A DNA stretch of 64,000 nt from contig NZ_AP025343.1 in assembly GCF_021654775.1 (NCBI RefSeq), positions 3,625,501 through 3,689,500 of the forward strand. Direction: 5' to 3'. This DNA comes from Paenibacillus azoreducens (GTDB lineage Bacteria; Bacillota; Bacilli; Paenibacillales; Paenibacillaceae). Of this stretch, positions 24,367 through 34,800 are shown piece after piece. The position numbers were made by a program, and so were the translations under genes. Every line of letters begins with the position of its first letter. Within the stretch, counting starts at the first letter, position 1. The notes beneath the pieces were generated by a model that was given only the letters and a program-made list of their open reading frames with translations, made no database searches and was not told the DNA's origin.

Positions 24367-25887
24367 TTATTTATTTTGCGCTTTCCATTCATCGAATTGT
24401 TTTTGTGCTTCAGCAATGACCTTGTCAATACCGGCATCCTTGAATTTCTGCTCTGCTTTCTGCAAGTATTCGCCAGGATCAACTGAACCAGTGTACAATG
24501 CAGGGATAAACTCTTTGGCAACATTCGTGATTGCTGCTACCTCGGTTTTAACTGGATCTGTATTGAAGTTAAAGCCAAATGTAGGAGCAACTACTGCGGA
24601 GCTATTGAATTTCTTAAATGCTTCCCATTTGTCTTTAGGCTCCCCTTCGTGCAGGTAAGTCAGGTACATGTTGCCCAGTGCGAAACCTGGCATAGCATAA
24701 TTTTCTTGCATCGCAGGCATATCTTCGATGTATGGATCTTCAAGCTTTTTGTAGTGGACGCCTTCCAAACCATATTGAATCATATTGCGCAGCTTAACAT
24801 CCGTATTCAGCAGGTTCAAGAACATCATCGCCCGCTCCGGATTTTTGGAATACGCCGAGATCGCCATCATAGAGCCTGCAGCAGAGCTGGTGTAAATGAC
24901 AGGATCTTGCATTGGTCTTGTGACGATATCATAGCCAGCATTTCTGGACCAGCCAAGCTCTGCGTATGGTTGTGTAATTTCACGGTCAACCAGCCATTTT
25001 CCAGTTTTGATATTATCAATGCCTTCCAATGTGGCAACATCTTCACGTAAATATCCTGCTGTGTAATATTTCCGCATGGTGGTCAAAGCGGATTTCAACT
25101 CAGGCGATTCGAGAATGTTGATGAATTTAAAGTCCTTGGTGTCCAGATACATCGCAATTGGAATTTCATCGCCAAGCGGGTAAGCAACCGGCAGATAAGG
25201 CTTGAAGGTTTTTGGTACCGCTAATGGTGTAATGTCCGCAGGCTCGTTGTCCTTAATTGTTTTCAGCAGCGGCTCCAAATCTTCCAGTGTTGTTACCTTG
25301 GAAATATCGAGTTTATACTTGTCCAAATATTTTTTGTTAAAACGCCATACAAACTGTTGCGCCAACTCTTTGTTCGCAGGAACGCCATAATTCACGCCAT
25401 TTACTTTTGTTCCTTCTAAGAAACGCGGGTCCAGCTCCTCTTTGATGCCTTTTCCATATTTATCAAGCAAATCATTTAACGGTTTAAATGCACCCTTACT
25501 CACATTTGGCAGATAATCAAAAGCCCAGGAGCTGGTGAAGGCAATATCATAATTCTCACCGGAGCTGGTGATTACTTGCATTCTTTGGCTATAGTCACCC
25601 CAGTCAATCATGTTGATCTCAATAGTTGCGTTGATTTTTTCGGTTAAGTATTTATTGATCTCCTCTTGAACTTTTGGAAGATCCTTTTGATTAGGTCCAA
25701 TCAAGTACATTTTTAGTTTAACCGGGTCCAGCTTGGAAGCGTCAATGGTACCATCACTTTGAACAGCAGCTTCTTCATTTGAAGCATTGCTGGATTTCCC
25801 GCCTTCATTGCTGCCGCAAGCCGATAAAACGACTGATAGCAAAAGCACTAGGGCAAGGGATATTAACGAAGCTTTTTTCTTGAACAT
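24367..25887 (-). CDS. sugar ABC transporter substrate-binding lipoprotein
   Basis: A 506-residue family 1 extracellular solute-binding protein. It has a lipoprotein signal with lipobox LSAC near residue 24, a Ser/Asn/Gly linker, and two lobes with LKMYLIGPNQKDLPKVQEEINKYL at the start of lobe 1. The layout and the C-terminal EQKFKDAGIDKVIAEAQKQ match Lpl/Ytc-type binding proteins with a DUF3502-like end, which take up oligosaccharides in Paenibacillus and Bacillus. It is the last gene of the two-permease operon and no ATPase is encoded nearby, so a shared MsmX-like ATPase is expected elsewhere. Confidence 0.9.
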   Translation of the reverse strand: MFKKKASLISLALVLLLSVVLSACGSNEGGKSSNASNEEAAVQSDGTIDASKLDPVKLKMYLIGPNQKDLPKVQEEINKYLTEKINATIEINMIDWGDYSQRMQVITSSGENYDIAFTSSWAFDYLPNVSKGAFKPLNDLLDKYGKGIKEELDPRFLEGTKVNGVNYGVPANKELAQQFVWRFNKKYLDKYKLDISKVTTLEDLEPLLKTIKDNEPADITPLAVPKTFKPYLPVAYPLGDEIPIAMYLDTKDFKFINILESPELKSALTTMRKYYTAGYLREDVATLEGIDNIKTGKWLVDREITQPYAELGWSRNAGYDIVTRPMQDPVIYTSSAAGSMMAISAYSKNPERAMMFLNLLNTDVKLRNMIQYGLEGVHYKKLEDPYIEDMPAMQENYAMPGFALGNMYLTYLHEGEPKDKWEAFKKFNSSAVVAPTFGFNFNTDPVKTEVAAITNVAKEFIPALYTGSVDPGEYLQKAEQKFKDAGIDKVIAEAQKQFDEWKAQNK

Positions 25888-26003
25888 GCAGTTTTCCCCC
25901 TATGTCGCTTAGTAGTAAATTATTTATTGATACCGCTTACACACCCGATGCATCGAAGCCGGATTTCTCCGGCGATGTGTACTTGCGGTTTCAACCTTGA
26001 ATA

Positions 26004-26951
26004 TCAACCTTTGACAGAACCTACGGTAAGACCTTGCACAAAATAACGCTGGAAGAACGGATACGCCATAACAATTGGCAGCGTAGCCAGTACAACCATT
26101 GCCATTCTGACCGTTTCGGTCGGCAGCCCGGCAGCGGCATCAAATGCCCCCAGATTCTGCGCGTTTTTAGTCAGGAAGTCCATGTTCTTTTCAATCTGCA
26201 TAAGCAAAAATTGAAGAGGTGGAGTTGACTGAGGATTATTGTAATAAAGCAAGGCGTTAAACCAGTCGTTCCAATAACCCAATGAGCTGAACAAACCAAT
26301 GGTTGCAATCCCTGGCAATGAAATCGGCAGGACGATCCGAGCAAAAATCAGAAACTCGCCGGCACCATCGATTTTGGCTGATTCGATAATTTCATCCGGT
26401 ACCGTAGTCTGGAAGAAGGTTCTCATCACTATAATAGAAAAGGCGCTTAGGGATAAAGGGAATATCAACGCCCAAATTGTATTTTGCAAATGCAAAAACT
26501 GAGTCATGACGATATATCCAGGTACCATCCCGCCCGAGAACAACATCGTAAAGAAAGCGAGAAAGCTGAAAAAACCTCGGAATTCAAAATTCCGTCTGGA
26601 AAGCGCATAAGCGTAAGTCGTTACCAAAGCCAAGCTAATCAATGTACCCAGCACGGTAACCAATAATGTTAAAGCAAATGAGTTCAACAATTCGTTGCTA
26701 GATTGAAATACGTATTTGTAAGCCGCAAGGCTGAACTGGCTTGGCAGCAGCCTGAAACCCTCCAGGGCCAGAGTTTGCTCATCGGTTAAAGAAATAATAA
26801 TAACGAACAAAAAAGGAAAGATGCAAGAAAATGAGAACAAGCCGATCACGATATTAAAGATCGTATTCCATAAAGGAGAGATGGCGTTATGGTCTCTTTT
26901 TTTTGACCGTCTTCCCGGCTGAAGAACGCTTTGCGTTGTGGTCTGCGTCAT
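26004..26951 (-). CDS. sugar ABC permease, LplC/AraQ type
   Basis: A 315-residue inner-membrane permease with six hydrophobic segments. The EAA loop is visible as IIESAKIDGAGEFLIFARIVLPISLPG, and the protein ends in the typical FFQRYFVQGLTVGSVKG. It pairs with the upstream LplB-type permease to form the membrane channel of a carbohydrate importer. The start ATG 26951 follows AAAGGAGG; the longer frame to 26996 has no site. Gene order LplB-LplC-binding protein is standard for YesMN-linked importers. Confidence 0.92.
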   Translation of the reverse strand: MTQTTTQSVLQPGRRSKKRDHNAISPLWNTIFNIVIGLFSFSCIFPFLFVIIISLTDEQTLALEGFRLLPSQFSLAAYKYVFQSSNELLNSFALTLLVTVLGTLISLALVTTYAYALSRRNFEFRGFFSFLAFFTMLFSGGMVPGYIVMTQFLHLQNTIWALIFPLSLSAFSIIVMRTFFQTTVPDEIIESAKIDGAGEFLIFARIVLPISLPGIATIGLFSSLGYWNDWFNALLYYNNPQSTPPLQFLLMQIEKNMDFLTKNAQNLGAFDAAAGLPTETVRMAMVVLATLPIVMAYPFFQRYFVQGLTVGSVKG

Positions 26952-26970
26952 GAGATTCGCCTCCTTTGGA

Positions 26971-27900
26971 TTAAAAGATCGCGTGATCTTTTTCAATTTT
27001 ACGAACGATATAGTTCGCGATCAGAATCAGAACCAAACCTACAAGGGATTGATAAAGACCCGCTGCGGTGCTCATACCGATGTCACCCATGTTGATCAGT
27101 CCACGATAAACGAACGTGTCTATAACGTTAGTTACAGGGTATAATGCGCCTGAATCCTTCGGAAGCTGATAAAACAAACCAAAATCAGAACGGAAGATAC
27201 CGCCGATGGCTAATATCGTCAGAATGATCATGAGCGGCTTTAGCAGTGGAATGGTGATGTACCGTGCTTGCTTCCACTTCGTAGCCCCGTCAATGACCGC
27301 AGCTTCATAATAGGACTTGTCGATGCCTGTAATTGCCGCCAGGTAAATGACGCTGTTGTATCCGACGCCTTTCCAAATCCCAACAAAAATAATGATAAAC
27401 GGCCAATATTTCACTTCTGAATACCAACTGATCGGTTCTCCTCCAAAGAAGGTAATAATGTGATTGAGAGTACCTTTATCTACACTCAAAAAGGTAAATG
27501 CGAAGTAACTGATAATAACCCAGGATAAAAAATGCGGCAAAAACATGCCTGTCTGATACACCTTTGCCATTCGCTTGTTCACAAGCTCATTTAGCATTAT
27601 GGCAAAGCCAACCGCTATAATCAGACCTAAAATAATAAAAGCCAGGTTATACAAAATCGTATTTCTCGTAATGATATAAGCATCGTTGGTTGTGAACAAG
27701 TATTCAAAATTTTTCAAACCAACCCACTTACTGCTGAACACACTTGCAAAGAAACCATCTGGATGAATTCGAAAATCCTTGAAAGCGAGAACCGTGCCGA
27801 ACATCGGCATATAGGCGAAAATCAAAAACCAGATTGTTCCTGGCAGTATCATCAGCAGCATAAATCGGTTGCGAATAACCTTTTTGATGAATGCTGACAT
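26971..27900 (-). CDS. sugar ABC permease, LplB/UgpA type
   Basis: A 309-residue permease with six hydrophobic segments and the EAA loop YYEAAVIDGATKWKQARYITIPLLKP. The N-terminal FMLLMILPGTIWFLIFAYMPMFG is typical of LplB-type subunits. ATG 27900 follows GGAGG at seven bases; the longer frame to 27954 is rejected for lack of a site. It is the first gene of the importer operon, whose leader has a hairpin at 27986-28004 and an upstream catabolite-repression-like site. Confidence 0.92.
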   Translation of the reverse strand: MSAFIKKVIRNRFMLLMILPGTIWFLIFAYMPMFGTVLAFKDFRIHPDGFFASVFSSKWVGLKNFEYLFTTNDAYIITRNTILYNLAFIILGLIIAVGFAIMLNELVNKRMAKVYQTGMFLPHFLSWVIISYFAFTFLSVDKGTLNHIITFFGGEPISWYSEVKYWPFIIIFVGIWKGVGYNSVIYLAAITGIDKSYYEAAVIDGATKWKQARYITIPLLKPLMIILTILAIGGIFRSDFGLFYQLPKDSGALYPVTNVIDTFVYRGLINMGDIGMSTAAGLYQSLVGLVLILIANYIVRKIEKDHAIF

Positions 27901-27985
27901 AAGCATCCCTCCCCATACTGTTAAATCAAGTGATGTCATTGCTCTTAACTGCAATCAGAAATCCCCCATGATCCTGATTTCAACA

Positions 27986-28004
27986 CGGCTCCTTAAGGGA
28001 GCCG
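27986..28004 (-). promoter_or_regulatory. hairpin in the importer operon leader
   Basis: CGGCTCC (27986-27992) and GGAGCCG (27998-28004) form a perfect 7-bp stem about 85 bp upstream of the first permease start. No T-run follows in the minus direction, so it is not a clear terminator; a regulatory or mRNA-stabilising role is possible. Confidence 0.35.
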
Positions 28005-28048
28005 CCCGCTTTTCGTATCACTCGCCCTTAACTAATTCAATTGTGCCA

Positions 28049-28062
28049 AGAAAGCGTTACCG
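28049..28062. promoter_or_regulatory. candidate cre (CcpA) site
   Basis: AGAAAGCGTTACCG matches 12 of 14 positions of the common cre form TGAAAGCGTTACCA. It is about 150 bp upstream of the importer operon, where catabolite repression would be expected. Confidence 0.45.
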
Positions 28063-28123
28063 CTCTCAAGTTGAAAAATACTAGAATGAGATGGATAAAT
28101 CAAAGATACCCTCCCTCGGCAGC

Positions 28124-28158
28124 AAAAAAACTAGCCCTGGGCCGAATCGCCCAGAGCC
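28124..28158 (-). terminator. terminator of the YesM/YesN operon
   Basis: On the minus strand GGCTCTGGGC pairs with GCCCAGGGCT over GATTCG, followed by AGTTTTTTT. It lies 32 bp after the response regulator stop. Confidence 0.8.
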
Positions 28159-28189
28159 AACTTTGGCATGACTTTCTCTCGCACGTCGA

Positions 28190-29749
28190 TTACTTCGGAT
28201 TAGAGTACATCGATCTCATCTCCGTGGGAGACACGCCTGTATATTTTTTGAACTGTCTGTAAAAGTAGGAGCTGTCCGTATACCCGACGCTTAAAGCAAT
28301 ATCCGTGGTTTTCTGATCGGTATGCAGCAGGAGTTGCGTCGCTTTCTCAATGCGATATTGGTTCAAATAATCGGAGAAGTTCGCCCCTACCTCCTGCTGA
28401 AAGAGCTGCCCTAGATAATTCGGGTGCATTTGCAGCCGCTGACTTAACGTTTTCAAGGAAAGCTCTTCAGGGTAGCTATGCCGCACCTGTTCAACCAGAA
28501 ACGAAACATGCGCGCTGTATCCCTGTTCCGCTTCCTGCCGGCGCTTCAACCCCCGCTCAGCAATACGCCATACATGCTGCTTCAGTCCCTGCAATGTGTT
28601 AATGTGGGGTATGGGGCCAAACACCTCGGCATAGTCCGGGTTCTTCTCCATATCCTTCACATCGACCATTAGCTGAACAGCAGTATTAATATGAGGCCCG
28701 CGCTGTATGATCTGTTTGCCCTCGCTGACATGAAGTGCAGAGGCAATATAAGCCTGAACTGCTGAAATTTCTCCTTCAATAAGGAGTCTGGAAAAGGTAT
28801 CCGAGCGGACGTCAGACGAATTGCCTTGAACAGGCTCATTTGACGAAGATGAGCTGTAAAGAAGCATATCTTCTCCAGCGATAAGATAGGCTGCAAAATG
28901 ATCCTTGGCCCTTTTATAGCCTTTTTGAATATCTTTAAAATCATTGATTTCGGAACTGCCTTCCACGCACCATAAACGCAACCCGGTCAGATCGTGAAGC
29001 TTGCGCATCGCATTTTCCATACTTATTTTTTGCGCAGTATCATGTTCCTCACTCATCGTTGCTGTTAACACAACGATGTCGTCGTCGACATCAGGAAAAC
29101 AGATTACTTCGTCACTGTCCTCTAATTCCTCCGACAATACGCGGCAAAATTCGTCCGCCATGTTGGTCAAGTGATATAAGTAAGACATCGGCCGATCATC
29201 TGAGATAAGCCGTAATACATATACCTGATAAGAGGCACAGTTAAGCGGAATTCCAAGCAGCTCGGCACGTTGCTTTAGTTCAGGGCTCTCAATGTCGCCG
29301 TTTACCCATCGCTGCAAAATATTGCTTCGAAGAATCTTCCAGTCCTCCTCGGAGCGAAACCGTTTTAGCTCCTCGCGTTCCCAGTCTCCCCTAATATGCT
29401 TGATGGTGGCCTCCAGTTCCTCAATGTTGATCGGCTTCAAAATATAATTCTGAATGCCGAGTGTAATTCCCACTTTCACATATTCAAATTCATCATACCC
29501 GCTCAATACGATGAATTTAGTATGAGGTTGCATTTCCTTTACCTTTCTGATCAGTTCCAGCCCATTCATGTTTGGCATCATAATATCTGTAATCAACAGG
29601 TCTACAGGTTCATGGAGCAGTTTTTCCAGTGCCTGCAGACCATCATTGGCCGAACCAGTAATCTGTAGCTCATACTTGCGCCAGTCCATAATGGTTGAAA
29701 GTCCTTTAGCAATAAGCGGCTCATCATCCACAATAAATACCTTTCTCAA
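28190..29749 (-). CDS. YesN-type response regulator with AraC DNA-binding domain
   Basis: A 519-residue regulator: receiver domain (VFIVDDEPLIAKGL, phospho-acceptor Asp in LLITDIMMPNMNG, Lys in YILKPIN), a variable middle region of about 270 residues, and a C-terminal AraC-type double helix-turn-helix (LSLKTLSQRLQMHPNYLGQLF and TTDIALSVGYTDSSYFYRQFKKY). Such regulators activate neighbouring sugar transporter operons. Its start overlaps the kinase stop by 4 bp. The importer genes directly downstream and the GH38 gene upstream are the likely targets. Confidence 0.93.
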   Translation of the reverse strand: MRKVFIVDDEPLIAKGLSTIMDWRKYELQITGSANDGLQALEKLLHEPVDLLITDIMMPNMNGLELIRKVKEMQPHTKFIVLSGYDEFEYVKVGITLGIQNYILKPINIEELEATIKHIRGDWEREELKRFRSEEDWKILRSNILQRWVNGDIESPELKQRAELLGIPLNCASYQVYVLRLISDDRPMSYLYHLTNMADEFCRVLSEELEDSDEVICFPDVDDDIVVLTATMSEEHDTAQKISMENAMRKLHDLTGLRLWCVEGSSEINDFKDIQKGYKRAKDHFAAYLIAGEDMLLYSSSSSNEPVQGNSSDVRSDTFSRLLIEGEISAVQAYIASALHVSEGKQIIQRGPHINTAVQLMVDVKDMEKNPDYAEVFGPIPHINTLQGLKQHVWRIAERGLKRRQEAEQGYSAHVSFLVEQVRHSYPEELSLKTLSQRLQMHPNYLGQLFQQEVGANFSDYLNQYRIEKATQLLLHTDQKTTDIALSVGYTDSSYFYRQFKKYTGVSPTEMRSMYSNPK

Positions 29750-31587
29750 GCAGATCCCCCTCCTATGAGCATCGGTATCTCCATGCGTACCTCGGTCCCT
29801 TGCCCTACTTTACTGTTAATCGTTACACCATAATCACTGCCATAATTCAGGATGATCCGTTCATGTACATTCATCAGTCCAATTGAACGATAACCCTTCT
29901 CGGGCGGATCCAGCGTCCTGTTCAGCGTCTGCCTGATGTGTGCGAGTTTGTCTTCCGGAATTCCTGTTCCATTATCCAAAACAGTGATCACGATCCGCTC
30001 TCCTGAACGTTGTGCTTGTACAGTAATGCGATTGTCATGCTCCTGCGAGCGGAACCCATGCACAATATAATTCTCCACAATTGGCTGAACCAGCAGCTTG
30101 ATAATACTGCACTGACGAATATCCGGATCAACCTCAATGTTCGCGCTAAGCTGTCCTTCATACCTCAGACAAAACAATTCCAAATAAACCGAACACATAT
30201 CAATTTCTTCTTCAATCGTCACAATCGTGCTCTTTTTGGCCATGCTCTTGAACATGACCGATAAGCTATAAATCATTTGCCCTACATCTTTAACGCCTTC
30301 AAAATAGGCCTTCATACGAATAGACTCCAGTGTATTATACAAAAAATGCGGGTTAATTTGAGACTGAAGGGCTACAAGCTCCGCGTTTTTTTGTTTGATT
30401 TCCGAAGCATACATCCTGTCGATATACTGCTCTAAACGATCACCCATATCGTTAAATCTTTGCGAAATCTGCTGCAGCTCATCTTCTCCCGACATTTGAA
30501 TCCGCGTGGACAAATCCCCTTCACCAATGCGGTTCATGGACCGAATGATGCGCTGTACTTTTTTGGAGTATTTTCTGATGATTGAAGATGTGATGACAAA
30601 GCTGAAGACGACAAATACGAGCGTTACCAGGATAAGTCCTGTTCTCAAGCTTTGCGTGCTTTCCCTAATCGAGGATTGGGATACAATTCCCACGACAGAC
30701 AAACCGGCATTACCGACATTCAGAATGCTGACTCTGGAAGGCTCGTTCAGTTCTACCCACTCGCCTGCCTTTTCCGTGTCAAGACGGTACGGATAAGTCT
30801 GACCAAAATATTCATCTTTAGAATCATAAATGACCAATCCCTTTGCGGTCAGCACCAGAATCCTGCCGGTAATAGCAGCACGGCTCTCCAGCCATGAGGT
30901 AAACTGCCGGGCATCAAACTCTACGGTCATCATGCCAACGCGCTGCAGGGTCCACGGATCCTTTATTTCCCTGGAGTATACATAAGCCCTGGAAGCTTTT
31001 CCTTCCTGCACTTTTCCAGGTTCTTCAAGCGGCAATGTATCCCAGCTGTGCTGTTCCCTGCCAGCATACCAGCTTTCCTTGCCTTCAGCAGAGTTAGAGC
31101 CATTAAACAATTGTTGATTAGTTCGGCTGATTTGCATATGTACATCGTTAGGATAGCTGTAAATAGACACATTTTTGGCGCTTGAATCCTGCTCCAGGTA
31201 ATTCATTAAGAGCGTCTTAAAGGAGCTCAGCCGCTGCTCCCGCATTCTGCTATACACATCCAGGCGATGCTTTAAATAATCCTCGTAGTCATGATTGAGA
31301 AAGTAGAGCAGATCATCGCTTAATGTAGCATCGCCGTAAATCTGCTGGAATACATTCTGGATGTTTTCGTATTGCCTGCTAAGATATATATTCAGAACCT
31401 GCGCGCTTTTAAGATTGTCATCCGTTTGCTCGCTAAGTATCCGCTGCGTCTGGTATTGGTACACCAAGGCTGCTGCGATTGCAAACAAAACGATCATGAC
31501 CCCTGAATACAGCACCACGATTTTATTGAACATCTTCCGCTTCACATGATTTAAATAAAACTGACGTATTCTGGAAATATGAAACAC
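29746..31587 (-). CDS. YesM-type sensor histidine kinase
   Basis: A 613-residue kinase with a membrane helix (about 25-45), an extracellular region to about 315, a second helix (ILVTLVFVVFSFVITSSII), a HAMP domain (IGEGDLSTRIQMSGEDEL), and the His_kinase motif QINPHFLYNTLESIR with the phosphorylated His near residue 413. The ATPase part contains VQPIVENYIVHG and LDNGTGIPEDKL. The GTG at 31587 is the longest start; ATG 31533 would still keep the first membrane helix, and neither has an ideal site. YesM kinases sense extracellular saccharides, often through the binding protein. Confidence 0.9.
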   Translation of the reverse strand: MFHISRIRQFYLNHVKRKMFNKIVVLYSGVMIVLFAIAAALVYQYQTQRILSEQTDDNLKSAQVLNIYLSRQYENIQNVFQQIYGDATLSDDLLYFLNHDYEDYLKHRLDVYSRMREQRLSSFKTLLMNYLEQDSSAKNVSIYSYPNDVHMQISRTNQQLFNGSNSAEGKESWYAGREQHSWDTLPLEEPGKVQEGKASRAYVYSREIKDPWTLQRVGMMTVEFDARQFTSWLESRAAITGRILVLTAKGLVIYDSKDEYFGQTYPYRLDTEKAGEWVELNEPSRVSILNVGNAGLSVVGIVSQSSIRESTQSLRTGLILVTLVFVVFSFVITSSIIRKYSKKVQRIIRSMNRIGEGDLSTRIQMSGEDELQQISQRFNDMGDRLEQYIDRMYASEIKQKNAELVALQSQINPHFLYNTLESIRMKAYFEGVKDVGQMIYSLSVMFKSMAKKSTIVTIEEEIDMCSVYLELFCLRYEGQLSANIEVDPDIRQCSIIKLLVQPIVENYIVHGFRSQEHDNRITVQAQRSGERIVITVLDNGTGIPEDKLAHIRQTLNRTLDPPEKGYRSIGLMNVHERIILNYGSDYGVTINSKVGQGTEVRMEIPMLIGGGSA

Positions 31588-31663
31588 ACCCTGTTTTGTA
31601 TATGGTCACTTCGCCCCCAGTTTAACACTGCATCTGTAAACGGAGCAAATGATTTTTGTACCC

Positions 31664-31692
31664 TTTACAAATGAGTGGCTCATGATTATAAT
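31664..31692 (+). promoter_or_regulatory. sigma-A promoter for the alpha-mannosidase gene
   Basis: TTTACA (31664-31669) is exactly 17 bases from TATAAT (31687-31692). The predicted transcript has about 113 bases of leader before the ATG. Confidence 0.7.
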
Positions 31693-31782
31693 GTACGATG
31701 ATCCCCTAAGATCCCCGCATTATTATGCTTGGTCATGTGCAAATCAATGCCATTAAACCAGGTTTCCTGTATATACACATCG

Positions 31783-31809
31783 CCCCCCAAATCTATCAAG
31801 GGGGTTTTT
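31783..31809 (+). promoter_or_regulatory. leader hairpin overlapping the alpha-mannosidase ribosome binding site
   Basis: A C-run (31783-31788) can pair with GGGGG (31800-31804), which is the ribosome binding site itself, and TTTTT follows. The structure resembles a short terminator and would also hide the site, so it may limit expression until the leader refolds. Confidence 0.4.
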
Positions 31810-31811
31810 CT

Positions 31812-34800
31812 ATGTTTCTTACTTCACAAAAGCTGGATGCGCGTATTCATGAATTATCCCGTTATCGTTACCGTGATAGCATTTCTATTCCATCCTTCCT
31901 TAGTTTGGAGGATAAGCGCAAAGAAATTAATCCTGAAATTCCCGAGGTCAACGAATCCTGGACTCCGCTTCGTACGGGTGAAACCTGGACTGGTCGCGAC
32001 CTTTATTTATGGTTGTCCGCCCATATTGATATTCCATCTGATTGGACTGGCAAAAAAGTGCTGGGCATTTTTGATTTTGGAGAGACTGGCGCCGGCAACA
32101 ACTCCGGATTCGAGTCCCTGTTCTATTTGGATGGCCAGCCTTACCAAGGCGTGGATTCCAATCATACCGAAGTTTTTCTGAACGAGGATTTCGCGGGAAC
32201 CCGTCAGCATTTTCTGTTCCGCCTCTGGTCCGGTCTTGAAGGTGGAGGACCACGCAAGAACCAGACACACGGCATACGCGCGGCAGAAATCTGCTGGCTT
32301 GATGAGATCGCTGATGACTATTATTTCTCGCTGTTGGCTGTAGCGGAAACTGTAAAGGTACTTGATCCAAATCTGGCCGAGCGGGCCCAATTGCTGAAAT
32401 ACGCAGATCAATCCTTGGCTTTGATCGACTGGAGTCACCCAGGATCACCTGAGTTCTACACAACTCTTTATGAGGCTCGGGATGATTTGGCCAAGCATAT
32501 CGAAGCTATGGAAAAATCAACTCCGGTGGAGATTACTTGCATCGGCCATACCCATATCGATGTTGCATGGCTATGGCAGCTGAAGCATACCCGTGAGAAA
32601 TGCGCTCGTTCCTTTTCGACTGTTTTGAGATTAATGGAGTTATTCCCAGAGTATATTTTCTTGCAAACTCAACCGCAGCTGTATGAATATGTGAAAAATG
32701 ATTACCCTGAGCTTTATGAAAAGATCAAAGAGCGGGCTGCTGAAGGACGTTGGGAAGCTGGCGGCGGCATGTGGCTGGAAGCCGACTGCAACCTGACCTC
32801 CGGGGAATCCCTTGTGCGTCAATTGCTGGTGGGCACAAGATTTTTCAAGCAGGAATTTGGAGCGGATTGCGATTACTTGTGGCTGCCTGACGTCTTTGGC
32901 TACAGCTGGTCCCTGCCGCAAATTCTGAAAAAGTCAGGAATCAATACGTTTATGACCACCAAAATCAGCTGGAACCAATACAACCGGATGCCGCATGACA
33001 CATTCAACTGGCGCGGGATTGACGGAACTGAAATTCTGACCCATTTCATTACGACAACAGAGCCATGGTCGGAGCCAGGGTCATGGTTCTACACCTATAA
33101 TGGTCGTATCACGCCGAAGACCGTCAAGGGAAGCTGGGATGCCTACCGCAACAAAGACATGAACCAGGAACTGCTGCTATCATACGGCTTTGGCGATGGA
33201 GGCGGCGGCGTCAACCGCGAAATGCTGGAAATGCGGCGCAGACTCGATAAGCTGCCGGGAATGCCTAAACTGAAGACAGGACGTGCAGATGAGTTTTTCC
33301 GCAGGCTGAACGATACTGTAGCTAAAACAGACAGCTATGTCCATACTTGGGATGGCGAGTTATATCTCGAATATCATCGTGGCACTTATACTAGTCAGGC
33401 TCATAATAAGCTGATGAACCGCAAGCTTGAGCTGCTGTATCGAGAAACAGAATGGTTAAATGCGATGCACAGTGTCATTGGCGGCGACTGGAGCGTATAT
33501 CCTGGCAGTTCGCTTCATGAAGGCTGGAAGATTATATTGCGCAACCAGTTCCATGACATTATCCCGGGCTCGTCCATCCGCGAGGTATACGAGGACAGTC
33601 GTGTTGAATATGACGAAGCGGAGCAAATCGGTAAACAGGCTTGGCAGCAAGCCGAGACCGCCCTTGTTGCTGAAGCAGCAAATAACGGCGAGTTCACGGT
33701 TTGGAATTCCTCGCCTTGGGCATGGACCGGACTGGTTGAAATTCCAACATGGGACGGAGCATCCAAAGGACGCTGGAAGGATATTCATGGGGTGGAACTG
33801 CTCTCGGAGAAGACCAACAACGGTTGGCTTGTAGAGGTACAGGACGTGCCTTCGCTTGGATATACAACGATCACCTTCGAGCAACAAGATAATGCGTATG
33901 AGGCAGACAGCACAAATCCATTTGTATTGACCGCACACGGCGTTGAAACACCTTTCTACAAGCTGGAGTGGAATGAAGCCGGACAGTTAACTCGCATCTA
34001 TGATATTGAAGAGCAGCGCGAGGTGCTGGCGAAGGGGGCTCGCGGGAACGTTCTGCAAATTTTTGAAGACAAGCCGCTGGCCCACGAAGGATGGGATATT
34101 GATATTTTCTATCAGCAAAAATCACGGGAAATCAACGCTTTGACTGAACTTAAGGTTGAAGAATGCAGTCCATTGCGAACCGTCGTCAGCTTTGCCTGGA
34201 CATACGGACAATCCACGCTGTCTCAGCAAATGATTTTGTACGGAAACAGCCGCCGGATCGATTTTGTAACGGAAGCAGATTGGCACGAACGGCAGCAGCT
34301 GCTTAAAGTAGCCTTCCCGGTTAACGTTCGCTCCACAGAGGCGACATATGACATTCAATACGGTAATGTAAAGCGCCCAACCCATTGGAACACAAGCTGG
34401 GATATGGCCCGTTTTGAGACGGTTGGACATCAATGGGCTGATCTATCCGATCAAGGTTATGGCGTAAGCCTGATGAATGATTGCAAATACGGTTACGACA
34501 TTAAAGATAACGTGATGCGTCTTTCACTAATTAAATGCGCCATTCACCCAGACACCGAAGCAGATCAAGGCTACCATCGTTTCACGTATTCCCTCTTCCC
34601 GCATAAGGGAACATGGCTGCAAGGAGATACTGTCCGCAATGCCTGGGATCTCAATAATCCGCTTAAGGCCAGCCAAGGAAGCGCAGAGGTACAAACGCGC
34701 TCCATGTTCAAGCTGTCTTCAAATACAGCTATGATCTCTGCTGTGAAGAAAGCCGAAGACGATAATAAAGTGATCGTTCGTGTTCACGACTTTTCCGGCA

